Source of the DNA: Paraspadella gotoi
Lineage: Eukaryota > Chaetognatha
Direction: 5' to 3'
DNA: 64,000 nt
NCBI GenBank assembly: GCA_051294375.1
Contig: CM119268.1
Span: 7,588,632 to 7,652,631, forward strand
Shown: positions 36,427 through 47,439 of the stretch, piece by piece
How the letters are laid out: each line of letters begins with the position of its first letter
How positions within the stretch are numbered: the stretch's first letter is position 1
Notes under the pieces: model-generated
What the model was told of the DNA's origin: nothing
Databases searched by the model: none
The model's input: the letters and a program-made list of their open reading frames with translations, nothing else
Made by a program: the position numbers and the translations under genes

Positions 36427-37118
36427 GGAAAGAAAGAAAGAAATGAAACTTATTGTTTTGTAGAATATATTTAACGAAATATTTCGCATGCGATAATGAT
36501 AATTCCAAATAAAAAGAATCGTGTAGATTTGTAACCTAATTGCGTTAAGAACGGGGACGTTGGCAGAGCCTCTTATTGTCGCGAGTCGAGACGGTCATGA
36601 GCGCTGAATTCAGTGTTTTCTCTATCAATGACGTCATCGCGAGGCGGCGCGGTTGCTAAGCGACGCCATGGTGACGCCGGGCGCCCATCGTTGCCACGAG
36701 ACAACGATTCCGAAGACAATTATGGAGGCCGTCGGTTGTTCCGTCTGCCGAAGCTTGGGAGACGCAAAAAAAAAAAAAAAAAAANNNNNNNNNNNNNNNN
36801 NNAAAAAAAAAAGAAAGTGATAAGCACGAATTTAAATATTTAAAAATATTGTGTTAAATGTTGCAAGTAAAACTAAGAAGATGTAATAGAATCAAAAAAT
36901 AAAAACTAGTACTCAAGTTTATATTTCTTTAAAAATTATATTATAATTTGTTGAATATATAATTTTTCACTTTTTCAATTTTTCAAATTTAAAATTCAAT
37001 TTTAACTAAATTCTTTGTTTACTTACTAAGTTTTCCTATTTATTCATTATATTACTGTTGTACATTAACTAATGTACTGATTGAATGGTTAACCTCTGCA
37101 TCTCTCTCTCTCTCTCTC
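34044..37118. repeat. Right arm of the inverted repeat, proximal part
   Basis: Matches the left arm in reverse between about 26.1 and 32.0 kb. Contains CT tracts, (GAAA)n tracts at 35,876-35,935 and 36,350-36,445, and gaps at 34475-34585, 34753-34777 and 36785-36802. Copies here look cleaner than their partners. No conserved coding frame. Confidence 0.75.
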
Positions 37119-37143
37119 NNNNNNNNNNNNNNNNNNNNNNNNN

Positions 37144-37183
<40 letters not shown>

Positions 37184-39480
37184 GTTTTGGAGCGTAATCT
37201 CGTCAACGAACATTAAAAGACTCATGATTTATATCATTATTTTGTTGATACCTTTGAATATTTATTTGATTAACATTTGGATTTCATTTTGCATTGTTTT
37301 CCAGTCTAAGTTTATCGTTTGCCATTATTAATATAATTGGGCAGTGCTATGAATTCCATAATACTTAATTCGCATTGGTGGTCGCTCCTTTCGTTTTTAT
37401 GTTTCTCGATCCGCAGATCCACATATTAGGTAGCCGTTGGACTGTCCAGCCGCTGCCGCCCGTTTGCTGGTCTCTCCGCGTGGCCAATCAGTTGGGGAGT
37501 TCCTTTATCAGCGCCGCCGCAGAGGTCATGCGTCCCATCGTCATTTTTCGTTCCACCGGTGTTCTTCATAAAACCGACCCCCTAACATGTGGTGCATCGT
37601 CCTATTCTGCATTTCTTATGTAGAGAACCCCTGTCGGTTGACAATCTGCGCTCTTTCCTTGGTCAGTTTGCGTCATCGCCCATTGGTCTTATCGGGGTTG
37701 ATCCTTACGTACTGTGGATTGGCGATGACCTTTTTTTTGTTCCGTCAGCCAGGTTTGGCTGTTTGACAGCACCTTTTTTTCTGGGTTCAGCCCCTGCTGT
37801 GAAGTTGCTGTGTTTTGTCCTTCAAAAATATTTCTTCCTGAGACTTTGCTGCCGAATCTTGCCTTGGTTGGAGAAAAGTTTGTGTCTACGTTTTGGTGAC
37901 ATTGTCGCGGTTTGCGAAGCGACCTTGGCGGCAGTTTCTCTCTGCATGCGTTGTTTAAAGACGGCAAACGTTCGCTGTGAGCCCAATTAGCTTTTGTCAT
38001 GTGGATCACTCTTGGACGACCTGGCCTACAGATTCAACTTGAAGTCCCTGGCTTTAGATAGTTCGGAGGTGGGAGGCTGGACTTGCTACCTCCCTCATGT
38101 GGCCGACTTCCATCGCGGCTGAATTGTAAAAGTCCGCCTCTACATTCGGCACGGTTGCTTAGCCCTATACCCTAACATCCGCAAGGTAACCCCCAAGACA
38201 TTTCTCTCAAAGACTTCTGTGGTTGTAGTCCTTTGTGTGCGGATTTCACCAACTTCAAGGGTGACGAGGACAAGGGTGTTCGGCTTGAACTGCTTCCTGG
38301 GCGGACCAGAGCGACGGGATTTTTTAAGCCACCTGGATGCATCCTCAGAGTGATTGGTGTTCCTTTTTTTTTTTTTGGACTCTCTCTTCGATGCTAGATG
38401 TTTTTAGTTTTGGTATTTCATTGCACCGCTTGCCCTGTGGGACTGTTTTTTTAGACAAATATAAACTTTTTATCAGCGTTTTTTATTAAACATTTTATTC
38501 AACTCCGTAATTTCTTACCAAATTCTTAACTTTTATCATCAAATCGTGACTTCGTCTGCAAGATTTTTTTCGTACGTGTACTTCGAATCGGTTCACATGT
38601 TCTCGCCCGAGGGCTGTCGCGAGGAAGCTTGCTTCTTCTTGATTCCTATTGATAAATTTGACTCTGAGACTTGACGACTTCGAAGAGTGGATAACTCTCT
38701 TTTTGAACGTGCAGTGATTTTAGGCCACTAACCCCATCTATGTGATGCTCGACACAGGAGTTATGCCTCCACTTGGCTCCTTTAAAATTGGATGAGCCAT
38801 CTAGGGAAGTTTTTAAACTTGCCCTCTTGGAGCAAATTTATGCTGCAACCAAGCTGAAGAAATGATTAAGCTATCTTTAATGTACCCACAAGAGACTTAT
38901 CGATGGCAAGCTAAAAATAAATAACTGTCGAATGGGACGGTAAAAGAATCATTTAATCACTTGGCTGTCGCATTCATCAGAAAAGTCTCGAAACACTCAG
39001 AGAAAGACTTGACTGATTTGCCCAAGCGCGAAGAGTTGTTTCTTCAGATTCAGGATGGCTGTTGCCTAAGGCCTTACGGCGACTCAATTTGACTTGGGGT
39101 TTGTGAGAGAAGATTGAGCGAATATAATATAAGCTAAAGGCAAATTGTAAGTTGCGTGAGTCCAAATGACCTCAGGAGGATATTCCTCAAAGTCTAAGTG
39201 CTGAAAAAATCGGTCACCTCACTGGTGCCGCATATGGCTGACGATCGTTCGTTGTTCCGAAGTAGAACGTTGCCATGACTTGGCCTTTCTTACCAAACTA
39301 GAAAATATTTGATGTTCTGATATTAAATAGAGCGTTCAAGAGAAGGATTTATGACCCAGTGATAGAAATCGAGGGCCTAATCGCAGCCTCCTCTTTTTTC
39401 CTCTGTATTCGGTGACGTGATGATCGTGGGCGTGACCCGTAATCTTCAGTACATACTTCCCCGAAATTCTTATCGAGGAG
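37144..39480. other. Sequence absent from the left arm; upstream part of the gypsy region
   Basis: Starts with a CT tract after a 25-N gap. Open frames at 37375-37990 show no recognised motif. About 38.6-39.4 kb may hold a broken gag of the gypsy element, but I see no diagnostic motif and could not place a long terminal repeat or primer-binding site. Confidence 0.35.
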
Positions 39481-39481
39481 A

Positions 39482-39652
39482 AGTAGTAGCTATGACAGTC
39501 ATCATGTGGAACCGATTACAATCGTGACCGAGAACGCTCGTTATGGTCGTTATGAAGATCGACGTTCCGATCGTCATGAGGATCGCTATTGTGATCGCCG
39601 GCGAGGGCCGTGGGCAACCGTAGAGTGGATTCCGTCGCGATAAGACGTGACC
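39482..39652 (+). pseudogene. Charged Asp/Arg/Tyr-rich frame, possibly the end of a gypsy gag
   Basis: One frame reads RYGRYEDRRSDRHEDRYCDR and then stops at TAA. Basic, repetitive tracts of this kind are common near the nucleocapsid part of retrotransposon gag, and the protease begins about 330 bases downstream on the same strand. There is no clear zinc knuckle. The assignment rests on position and composition only. Confidence 0.35.
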
Positions 39653-39980
39653 GAGATGGCTCTCGAGCCGTGACGCGATCGTAAACCGTGGAACAGATAT
39701 CGAGGTAGTTAATACCATCAGATGAAGAAAAGTGGCGCTTAATGCTAGTGAGGAGGAAGCTATCAGAGTCGTTAAGCAGCGGAGATAAGGCTAAGTCCAC
39801 CTTAAGGCGAACCATGGCCGTGACTCAACCCCCGAATAATTTCTTCGGAAAAACTAATTAACCCGATCCTTGCTACGGGTCGAGCAGAGGTGAAAAATAA
39901 TCTTACCCCCAGACGCCAAAGCCAAAATGGAAAGCTGAATTTTATGATTAGTAAGTAGAAGGGAGGAACATCGCCACACT

Positions 39981-40295
39981 TGGCGGACACGGGTTTTGCA
40001 CTAAGAGTTGTATAAGCGAAGAATTCTTGCGTGCAACCCTGGGGATCAAAGATCGCAGTTTTCGTCCCTTCTCTGCCAAGGGCAAGGCCATTAATAGCAT
40101 CGTGTCCTTACTATTGTCCGGTATAGTTAATGTAAAATTTACAGCAATTAGATAATACCTATCTTATCGAATCATTGTAGCGTGTAGTTAAAGGGCTTGT
40201 CCAGCCCTCATTCTTTGGTTTGGGACTTTTTCTCGAAAAATATTCGGCTTCCCTTGCCCTTTCGGTTCAAGGCCGACTAATATTCTTGGGTTATC
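39981..40295 (+). pseudogene. Gypsy aspartic protease, broken
   Basis: LADTGFAL at 39,981-40,004 carries the catalytic D-T-G. After a +1 shift the frame continues SCISEEFLRATLGIKDRS and stays open to about 40,152. Later a second run, VVKGLVQPSFFGLGLFLEK from 40,184, matches the hydrophobic-Gly-x-x-FL segment near the end of retropepsins. There is at least one frameshift and one stop. Confidence 0.7.
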
Positions 40296-41099
40296 ACTCC
40301 GCTCCACTCATTTGAGGAGTCTCATTACATTTCAGGGTTTGCTTTACCAAGTTCCGGAGGACATTGTCATCCCGGACTTCTCAAAAAATGCCAACTGATG
40401 CCGAACTTTAAAACTTGATAGTGACCACTTACTTCGTGCAACCAAAAAACTATTATTACAGACCCCTTTCTTAATCAGGGAGGCATTGTCTGGGCATGGG
40501 TAGGGCCATGTGCCCACATTGACGATTGGTATAATCTATGACCGAGATAATTAATTTGGTAGCCCTGGTAGCATGAAGCTTCCAGCCGGACACATTCTCG
40601 GTATTGCTGAATTTTTTCTTGATGATGATACATTCGATTAATTATTCTGTCAATATCTCAGATTATGCTCTGTTTTCCTATAACAGCAGTGATTCGGCTT
40701 ATTGGATGTCGGTCTGATGATATTCTCCCATAGGGAGATACAGAATAGAGATATAGTGAAAATGGATATAACTTTCTCCAGACACATTACTCAGTCAGAC
40801 CATAACCAATCCCGCAACAAACACCTAAGGTGGAAAATGACATTCCACCAGGCGCTAATAGGATATAGTCCTATAGATTGATTCGGGCCCTAACATTTCT
40901 AAATAACTTCCTTCCTATTATAATGAAAGGCTTGTCGAACTTTTTGGAAAAGGCAGCATGAAGAAAGCTTTTTTCCATATCACAACTAGAGACTAATGGC
41001 CTGCACAAATCATCCCTAATACAATATTAAAGAGCTAATCTTTAAGACAGAGATGGCTCCTCTTATTTGCCGTTACCTACACGTACCGTACTCGACCTG

Positions 41100-41750
41100 A
41101 GATGCGTGAATGTAATAGACAAGCAAAGCATTTTTGAAATGATTGCTTGATGGCTTGAATCAGCCATTCCAACGATAGCCCTATATTCTCGCTCCGATTT
41201 TATTAGTCAAAATGAAATCAGGTGCTATGGCGCTTCCTACCGATTTTCAGGCGTAATCAATGAACCGCTGCCAATAATATGGTCTTTACGCCTTTACTAG
41301 GAATGGAAGATTCTATTACAGCGTCTTGATAATCCAAGGTGTTTATTCAGCTACTTTGGACCTACTAAGGACGTTTTGGCAAATTAACCATATACATCCT
41401 TGATGGACAGGAAGGTTTTTGGCATTTCTCTACGGGAAGTCAATAGTCACCTGGTAATATCAGGTTGCTCAATGGATGCTAAAAATTCATCCAAGTTGTC
41501 TTAGTTCCCTCATTGCAGCTCGTATTACGGGTTTACCCCCACAAACATGTTATCAGTTACCATTGGATGACATCCTAATTGCTGATTTATGCATATTGTC
41601 TAAAAACCACCACGCCACATGATCAGAGTGTCTTCACAGCCTATAGAGGGGGCTGGTTTGGAAAGCTCAACCCCTTTCAAATTGCTTAATTTGTTCATGA
41701 TACCGTAGGCTAAAACAAAAAATCGCTGTTAGGCCATTAAGCTCTCGCGA
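41100..41750 (+). pseudogene. Gypsy reverse transcriptase, broken
   Basis: Visible blocks in order: PILLVKMKSG at 41,193-41,222 (usual SPILLVKKK-x-G), ATLDLLRTFWQINHIH at 41,350-41,397 (usual xLDLxxGFWQI), and LDDILIA at 41,563-41,583, the YxDD catalytic box with the tyrosine-equivalent replaced by proline in this reading. Frames change between blocks. Together these are diagnostic for a Ty3/gypsy RT. Confidence 0.8.
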
Positions 41751-42114
41751 GTGTTATAGCTCTCGATCCTCGGGAGATTGTTTTGAAAAAGATCCGATCG
41801 TGGACTCCGCCCGAAAATGCAAAACGCCTTAAAACCTTTCCTTGTGGTTTGACGGTGGTAACTACCGTCAATTATGTCAAGAAATTACAGTAAAGTATGC
41901 TCAGCCCTAAATAGATACATAACTGTAGAATGGTGCAAAATGGTGTTGGAAAGATGGCAAATCAGAAAGCATTTTGATGAGCTCAGAACGGCACACTCTA
42001 TTTCGGATGCAATTATGCATTAACCTACCTTGATTTTACAAAAAAACCTGGTTACCATTTAAGATGATACCTCTTTCTACTCGCTATAGGTTATTTGTCC
42101 TAACCCAGAAAATT

Positions 42115-42290
42115 GAGGGCGGAAATAAAAGTTCATTTTCCTATGGATTCTAAAAAACTATTCATAAGCCCACAACAAAAATGTCTAACATACGATAGAG
42201 AGTTTATTTTGCCTTGCTTTCGGCAATCCGCGCAAAATGCCCAATTATCTTAGGCATCGGCGCCGTTGCCCATTGCTATAATGATTCACA
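42115..42290 (+). pseudogene. Gypsy RNase H, fragment
   Basis: From 42,146 one frame reads DSKKLFISPQQKCLTYDRE. This matches the conserved SKKL-x3-QQKYSTYDRE block of Ty3/gypsy RNase H that follows the reverse transcriptase. An FTD tripeptide near 42,280 fits the next block (FTDHKPL). Frame disruptions lie before and after. Confidence 0.75.
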
Positions 42291-43063
42291 GACCCTTGCT
42301 TTCTTGGAAGAAAAGTCCGATCCAAAGAAATGATTCCATAGTAGGCGTACCAGGTGTGGGCCATTTGAGACAGTATAGACACAGTAATTGATAGAATGAT
42401 ATGAAGGCTCATATACAAACAGAGGCAAAAATTCATTCTGACGCGAGATGCAATGAGCAGACGAGGACGAGGAGGTATGAAACGAAGCCCTCTGAAGAGG
42501 ATTGAATTATGTGCATATATATGCAGAGGAATGGTAATTGGCCTACTTGGTATCGATGACCTAGATGATTCTAGGGTTGTACAATTGAATGTCATGAATT
42601 GTTGAAAGCCTTTGGCGCTTAAAGCGCCACAGTGAGATGATTCCACCATGGCGAGTCATGGAGTTTTGTCAAAAATCAGGAAAGAGGCCGGCCTAGCTTT
42701 CATTTCCTGAGAAGTGTATTTAAAAGTAACTTTATATCGATTTGTTTATCCTAAAGGGTGCCCTGTATCGTAATGTGGTTTAACAAAGGTATCATCTCCG
42801 GTGATGTGTGCAAGCAGGTTTGCTACCGGAATAAGGCCTTGTCGCAAATGTCTTGAAGGATAGCCGATGGCTCAATGGTTAGCTGGGCATCAGTAACAAC
42901 ACATGCAAGACAAAATTATTTTTTTTAACGCTAGTGCACATTTAAGGTCCCACTATTGGGCGATGATGTTTGCTTCAATTTACAAGGAATTGCTCTATCT
43001 GTGATCAGATGCAGAGAGCCGCAACCGAAAGTGAAAACTCTCTTTACAGCCTATTATTGCATG

Positions 43064-43132
43064 AAAAACTTGTGTATCGAACCGATGTTAGTTGTGATCT
43101 TTGATTGCAACTTCAGTTCTCCGGAAACTTTT
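43064..43132 (+). pseudogene. Gypsy integrase core, fragment
   Basis: The frame reads KNLCIEPMLVVIFDCNFSS, resembling the block around the second catalytic aspartate of integrases (GIP-x2-LVSD-x-G-x-FTS). The first Asp and the Glu of the DDE triad could not be placed with confidence. Confidence 0.5.
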
Positions 43133-43746
43133 TAAAATCGTCCCTTAGTTTTTCAAAGTGTAATTATTTCTGGGATATATTAAGCTTATTCATAAGACTT
43201 AAGAAACAAAAACGTCAAATTGGCATCGCTAAAGCACTTTTGAGATTTTGATAAGTCTGCTTTGCGGGCCCCCCTAAACGTTCTCCAACGTCTGACAATG
43301 GTAGGTGAGTGTGTCTCTGAAATCTGAATGAATGCGACTCTGTAATGCGTCCTATGGACAATAAAGCGAAACTAGAAAGAAATGTCGCATTACAGACCCC
43401 AATCTCAAGGGCAAATGTAGAGAGACAAAAACCGAACCTAATAAAAAGATTTAAACCAAGGTCGTTCTCTCAACAATATAATTGGTAAATCATAGGGTGG
43501 ACCACTTCGCCATATGTTGAAGAGTGTGTACATACACTATACAACCATTGCAAAAAATACGATAAATGGACTCCAATTTTTGCTTTATCTTTGGATGAGG
43601 CCTCCCCCAGTATCTCAATACACATACCAGTTAGGTGAGAGAAAATTAAAAATAAACATTAAGTCTTAATGACTATGTTTCAGAGTATGCGCCAAAAAGG
43701 TCTTGCGAACAATATAGAGCGAGGGCCCCCAAATCGAAGGAAAATG

Positions 43747-43887
43747 CAAAAAAGACGCAAAAGACTGCACCGAGCAATTTTATCAATAAGAAAGCCAAAG
43801 GTGCTCCTCTTGATGTGGGTCACCACGTTTATGAGCGGGTCCCAGACGATGAGACGAAGGAAATATTAGAACCGCACCTCCGTTTGG
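43747..43887 (+). pseudogene. Gypsy integrase C-terminal segment
   Basis: About 47 codons in frame include KKAKGAPLDVGHHVYERV and then a PDDETKEILEP run. This is the usual FxVGDxVYVR-type C-terminal motif of gypsy integrases that precedes the 'L-x-P-x-W-x-GP' segment. It marks the end of pol on the plus strand. Confidence 0.65.
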
Positions 43888-43890
43888 CGC

Positions 43891-46796
43891 GTTGATCGGC
43901 CCTCAAGTTAAAGGAAAGAATGCCGTAGCCATACAGGAGGCACCAGAGCACTTTCCGACTACATTAAATATGTCAGAAGACAAACATTGGTAAATTATAT
44001 TACGTAAAAATACGCTGAACAATTAAAATTGTAAATGCTAATTACAACAATATAAATAGAGAATACTACCTCTTGATCAAAATAAGAGAGACTCACTTCC
44101 CCAATGTGTAGGTTTTTGTTATGCTGTAATCAATGCAGAGCAATAATGATCGGAGAATTGCTGCCTATATAGCAGACACGCTTATTAAGGCCTTCCAAGC
44201 CTCGGCCTGCAATATATGGATAGACCTACTTATTCCCGGCGACACTAAATAATGCTACCGCCAGGGTTGGCAGGCGTCATATTTACCTGATTCCAGAAAA
44301 CCATCTAAGAGCCTACCATAAGAGGCTCTTTTACTGCCACTCATTTCGTAATATCAGCGGAGCTAAATGCTCAAAACATACGTTAGTGGTTTTTACAAAA
44401 ACTCAGAAAACTTTTCTGCAGACTATTGTTTTAGTACTCTCAAAGGAGTATGTAATTCTTCGGGTGCTATCAGGAGAAGCTAATGTGATTAGAAAGCTCG
44501 CTCTAATTATCTTTTTGATGAATTTTTTACGCCATTTTCACAGAGTGTGCGACTTTGGATTGCATAATTAATGTAACTGACACCTGAAAAATTTTAGCCT
44601 AATATCGAATTCTCTTCATATTAAATTTCACTAGACCTCCTCCCCCTCACCCATGGTGTTAGGGAATGAGATACTAACAAGTAATACCATCTGTAAATAA
44701 AAATAAAGAGCCCGAAGAAATGCGTTGTGAGACGAAGTGCAAAGACTTAGATCAAATAAACCAACATATTTTCTCCTTTAGGGAATCAATTAGCAAATAT
44801 TATAGAGTTAGAAAATTATCAAACTGATAGTCCTCGTTCCTTTCTTCGCAAGGTCCATTTTGTTGGCCTCCTACACCGGAAAAAATATAGTAGAATGTTT
44901 TTACTTTATGTTAGATATTCATCTTTTATACTTACATGTTAGTTTTGGTCAGAGTGACAACTTGTTAGGTTTATTGCTCTCATGAAAGCTAAGCATTTCC
45001 AAGTCAAAATGTTTTCAATTTAGCTGGTTCACTACCGCTTTTACAGCTTATGGATAATTAACGAATTGGCCATCAAATAAACAATTTTATTATAATATTA
45101 TGCATATGGTGTGGATGTCTGTGATGCTGGTAGGTTTGGATTCTTGCTAAACAAAAAAACTAGTATGATATATATAGAGATCATCTTAAACCTAAAAATG
45201 CGCGCTAAGAATTATTTGTATATTGCCTAATCTGCTATAAGTCTTTTACGATGTAGGACTTTGTGATACTAGTTTCTTTATTTTTTGAAACGAGCTATTG
45301 ATTATTTGGATTTGTGTTTTATTCTCTAGTTGTTTACTCTTTTTTTAGTTAGTTCGTTTAAAAGTCTCATTCTTTTTACCTTTTTGGACGCCCACTAAAA
45401 TCGGGGGAAAGAAAAACTAATATTATGGCAGCGCCATTCAAAGCTATCGACAATTGTCGGACGTGTTAATTATAACGCTGTTCACACCTGTTCTTACAGA
45501 GCGGTAAACTGGCCTACGCGAGGACCGGAAAGTCTTGTTTGAACTCTCTTCCAAATTTCGCCCTGTGTCGGTTGTGCCACAACGCCCTCTAGCTGACACC
45601 GGGATCAGTCACCTAAACCCGTTACGACAGTTTATATGCTCGATATTAGCACGGAAGTCTTGCTTTCAAAAGAACATCGCTGAGTAAAGATATAGAAGAT
45701 GATCCATTCAGATTTAAAAGATGGCCAAAGGCATTTACTTGTCGAACCATCGAACCGAAAATAAAAAAAAATAATATCACAAAGCAACTCAAGCAAAGAA
45801 GCAAAATAACGAAAGCGACCAATTCAAAAATCAAAAAAAAGAGGAACGCTTTATCAAAATTAATTGATTTCACAGAGGAAATTTGAAAAAAGGAAAAAAC
45901 ACATCTCTCGAAGAAGACTCTTCATGCCAAGAGAAGAATCTACTGACATGTACCGCACTCTCTATATCGATAAAGTCATCATAAACAGAAAAAACGAACA
46001 AGAGTGAAAGATATAAGGGCTCATCAACATAGGCTTTAAAAAAGCAAACAATAGACCTGATATACTGAAAAAAAATTAAAATTAAGAATCTGAGCTTACG
46101 GAAAAAAGACGATCTAAGGTAAATGGCGTAGTCCCCGCCCCTATATCCCCTCGCACAACTAAACTCGTCGATATAATTGTCATAAACCAGATAATATGAA
46201 CAATATAGAAAATAACATGTCCTCTCACTCAGAATATTACATATCTCAGTATAAATAATTGGACACAAGAGTACATGTGATGCGTGAGGGTCCTTCCAAA
46301 GTTTCTATAGCGAAATTCTTCTCAAATAGCACATCAAATCCTCTCAAAACTGAATAAATTCTCATATATTCACCTAATTGGAGGAGATTTGCGAAATCTC
46401 CAATATACGACAGTCATAATAACCAGAGATAAAAAAATAATTAAAGCAATCGACAATTGGCATATCTCTATGGGTTCTGGTCACATCCCCATGGAGATAG
46501 GCCCTTCGCGCTTCGTCAGTACATCGATAAATCTGGCAATATGGTGATCAATTCTCCATAATATCCCCTCTCTCTCTCTCTCTCTCTCATTATTTGTGAA
46601 ATAAAAATTAGTCACTTTTCACAACATGTCAAGCGCAGAAGAAGACTTGTAACTTAGAGTCGAAACATTTACGAAATTAAATAAACCATCGTTGTTGAAC
46701 CAAAGAATTTCTTTTTTTCTCTCATCTAATTTCAAACGCAACGAAAAGAAAGAATTGATAAAATATATCAGCCCATAATTTCCTATTCCGTTTCAC
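43891..46796. other. AT-rich sequence downstream of gypsy pol; no gene recognised
   Basis: Could include a 3' LTR but I could not match any stretch to sequence upstream of pol. A more GC-rich block at about 45,425-45,640 differs from its surroundings and is the likeliest place. A (CT)n tract lies at 46,567-46,589. Confidence 0.4.
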
Positions 46797-46896
46797 GTTG
46801 CGCGCAGTCAATTGCTTCTGAATCCACGCTGTGCGCATTTAATTCGCTCAGATTCCAAGCTGCGCGCACTGAATTTGCAGTCGCTCGCGCCAAATT
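46797..46896 (+). repeat. Three imperfect tandem copies of a roughly 31-base unit
   Basis: Units share TGCGCGCA-type starts, AATT-GCT in the middle and GATTCCA-type ends, and run back to back just before an N gap. Confidence 0.6.
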
Positions 46897-46974
46897 TCAC
46901 GTGGAGTGTAACAAGAAAAAAAAATGGGCGTCGCGTTGGTAGCATCTCTACTGTTTTTTTAAATTCTTCCCGCG

Positions 46975-47257
46975 NNNNNNNNNNNNNNNNNNNNNNNNNN
47001 NNNNNNNNNNNNNNNNNNNNNNNNNNNNNNNNNNNNNNNNNNNNNNNNNNNNNNNNNNNNNNNNNNNNNNNNNNNNNNNNNNNNNNNNNNNNNNNNNNNN
47101 NNNNNNNNNNNNNNNNNNNNNNNNNNNNAAAAAATAACATTTTCTTCTACAAGAAATCCATTGTCGATTCACTTGACATCTCGCGAATCTCGTTAGTTTC
47201 ATTCTCCATCTTTCTTCCTTTTTATTTCTTATNNNNNNNNNNNNNNNNNNNNNNNNN
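46975..47257. other. Two assembly gaps (154 N and 25 N) around a short AT-rich block
   Basis: Gaps at 46975-47128 and 47233-47257. The 104 bases between them carry no recognisable feature. Confidence 0.9.
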
Positions 47258-47431
47258 AGGTCCGCCGGTGTTTGAAGTCGTCAGAGAACTTGAATAGGTT
47301 CCAACGCCCAAAGAATGCCTCTGAACATCCAGAGTTCCTTGTAAACGAAGCAATTCCATTTTGAGATAAACTGGACTTTGATTGTTTGTTCCGGTCCATA
47401 CCAGGGTGTGAAACATGCTGGGCGTGTGGAG
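47258..47431 (-). CDS. Possible isolated coding exon, truncated by a gap
   Basis: On the minus strand a TACTAAT-like branch site and a T-rich tract end in TTTTTGTGCAG at 47,432. From there 58 codons are open to the gap at 47,257. The best-looking frame begins LHTPSMFHTLVWTGTNNQ and has balanced, non-repetitive composition. A second frame is also open throughout, so openness is weak evidence. I do not recognise the protein, and no partner exon was found. Confidence 0.3.
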
Positions 47432-47439
47432 CTGCACAA

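Larger units (their letters stand above)
39981..43890 (+). mobile_element. Ty3/gypsy LTR retrotransposon pol region, frame-disrupted
   Basis: Fragments of a full pol polyprotein lie in canonical Ty3/gypsy order on the plus strand, split across frames by many single-base shifts and stops: protease 39,981-40,295, reverse transcriptase about 41,100-41,750, RNase H about 42,115-42,290, integrase core about 43,064-43,132 and integrase C-terminus 43,747-43,887. Integrase after RNase H separates Ty3/gypsy from Ty1/copia. The element lies within sequence that has no counterpart in the left arm of the large inverted repeat. I could not define the LTRs. Either it is an old dead copy, or the shifts are errors in unpolished sequence; in-frame runs of 20 to 50 codons are compatible with both. 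Confidence 0.8.

Noticed and set aside
42245-42649. 134-codon minus-strand frame
   Set aside because: It overlaps, on the opposite strand, the gypsy RNase H to integrase stretch and has no motif of its own.
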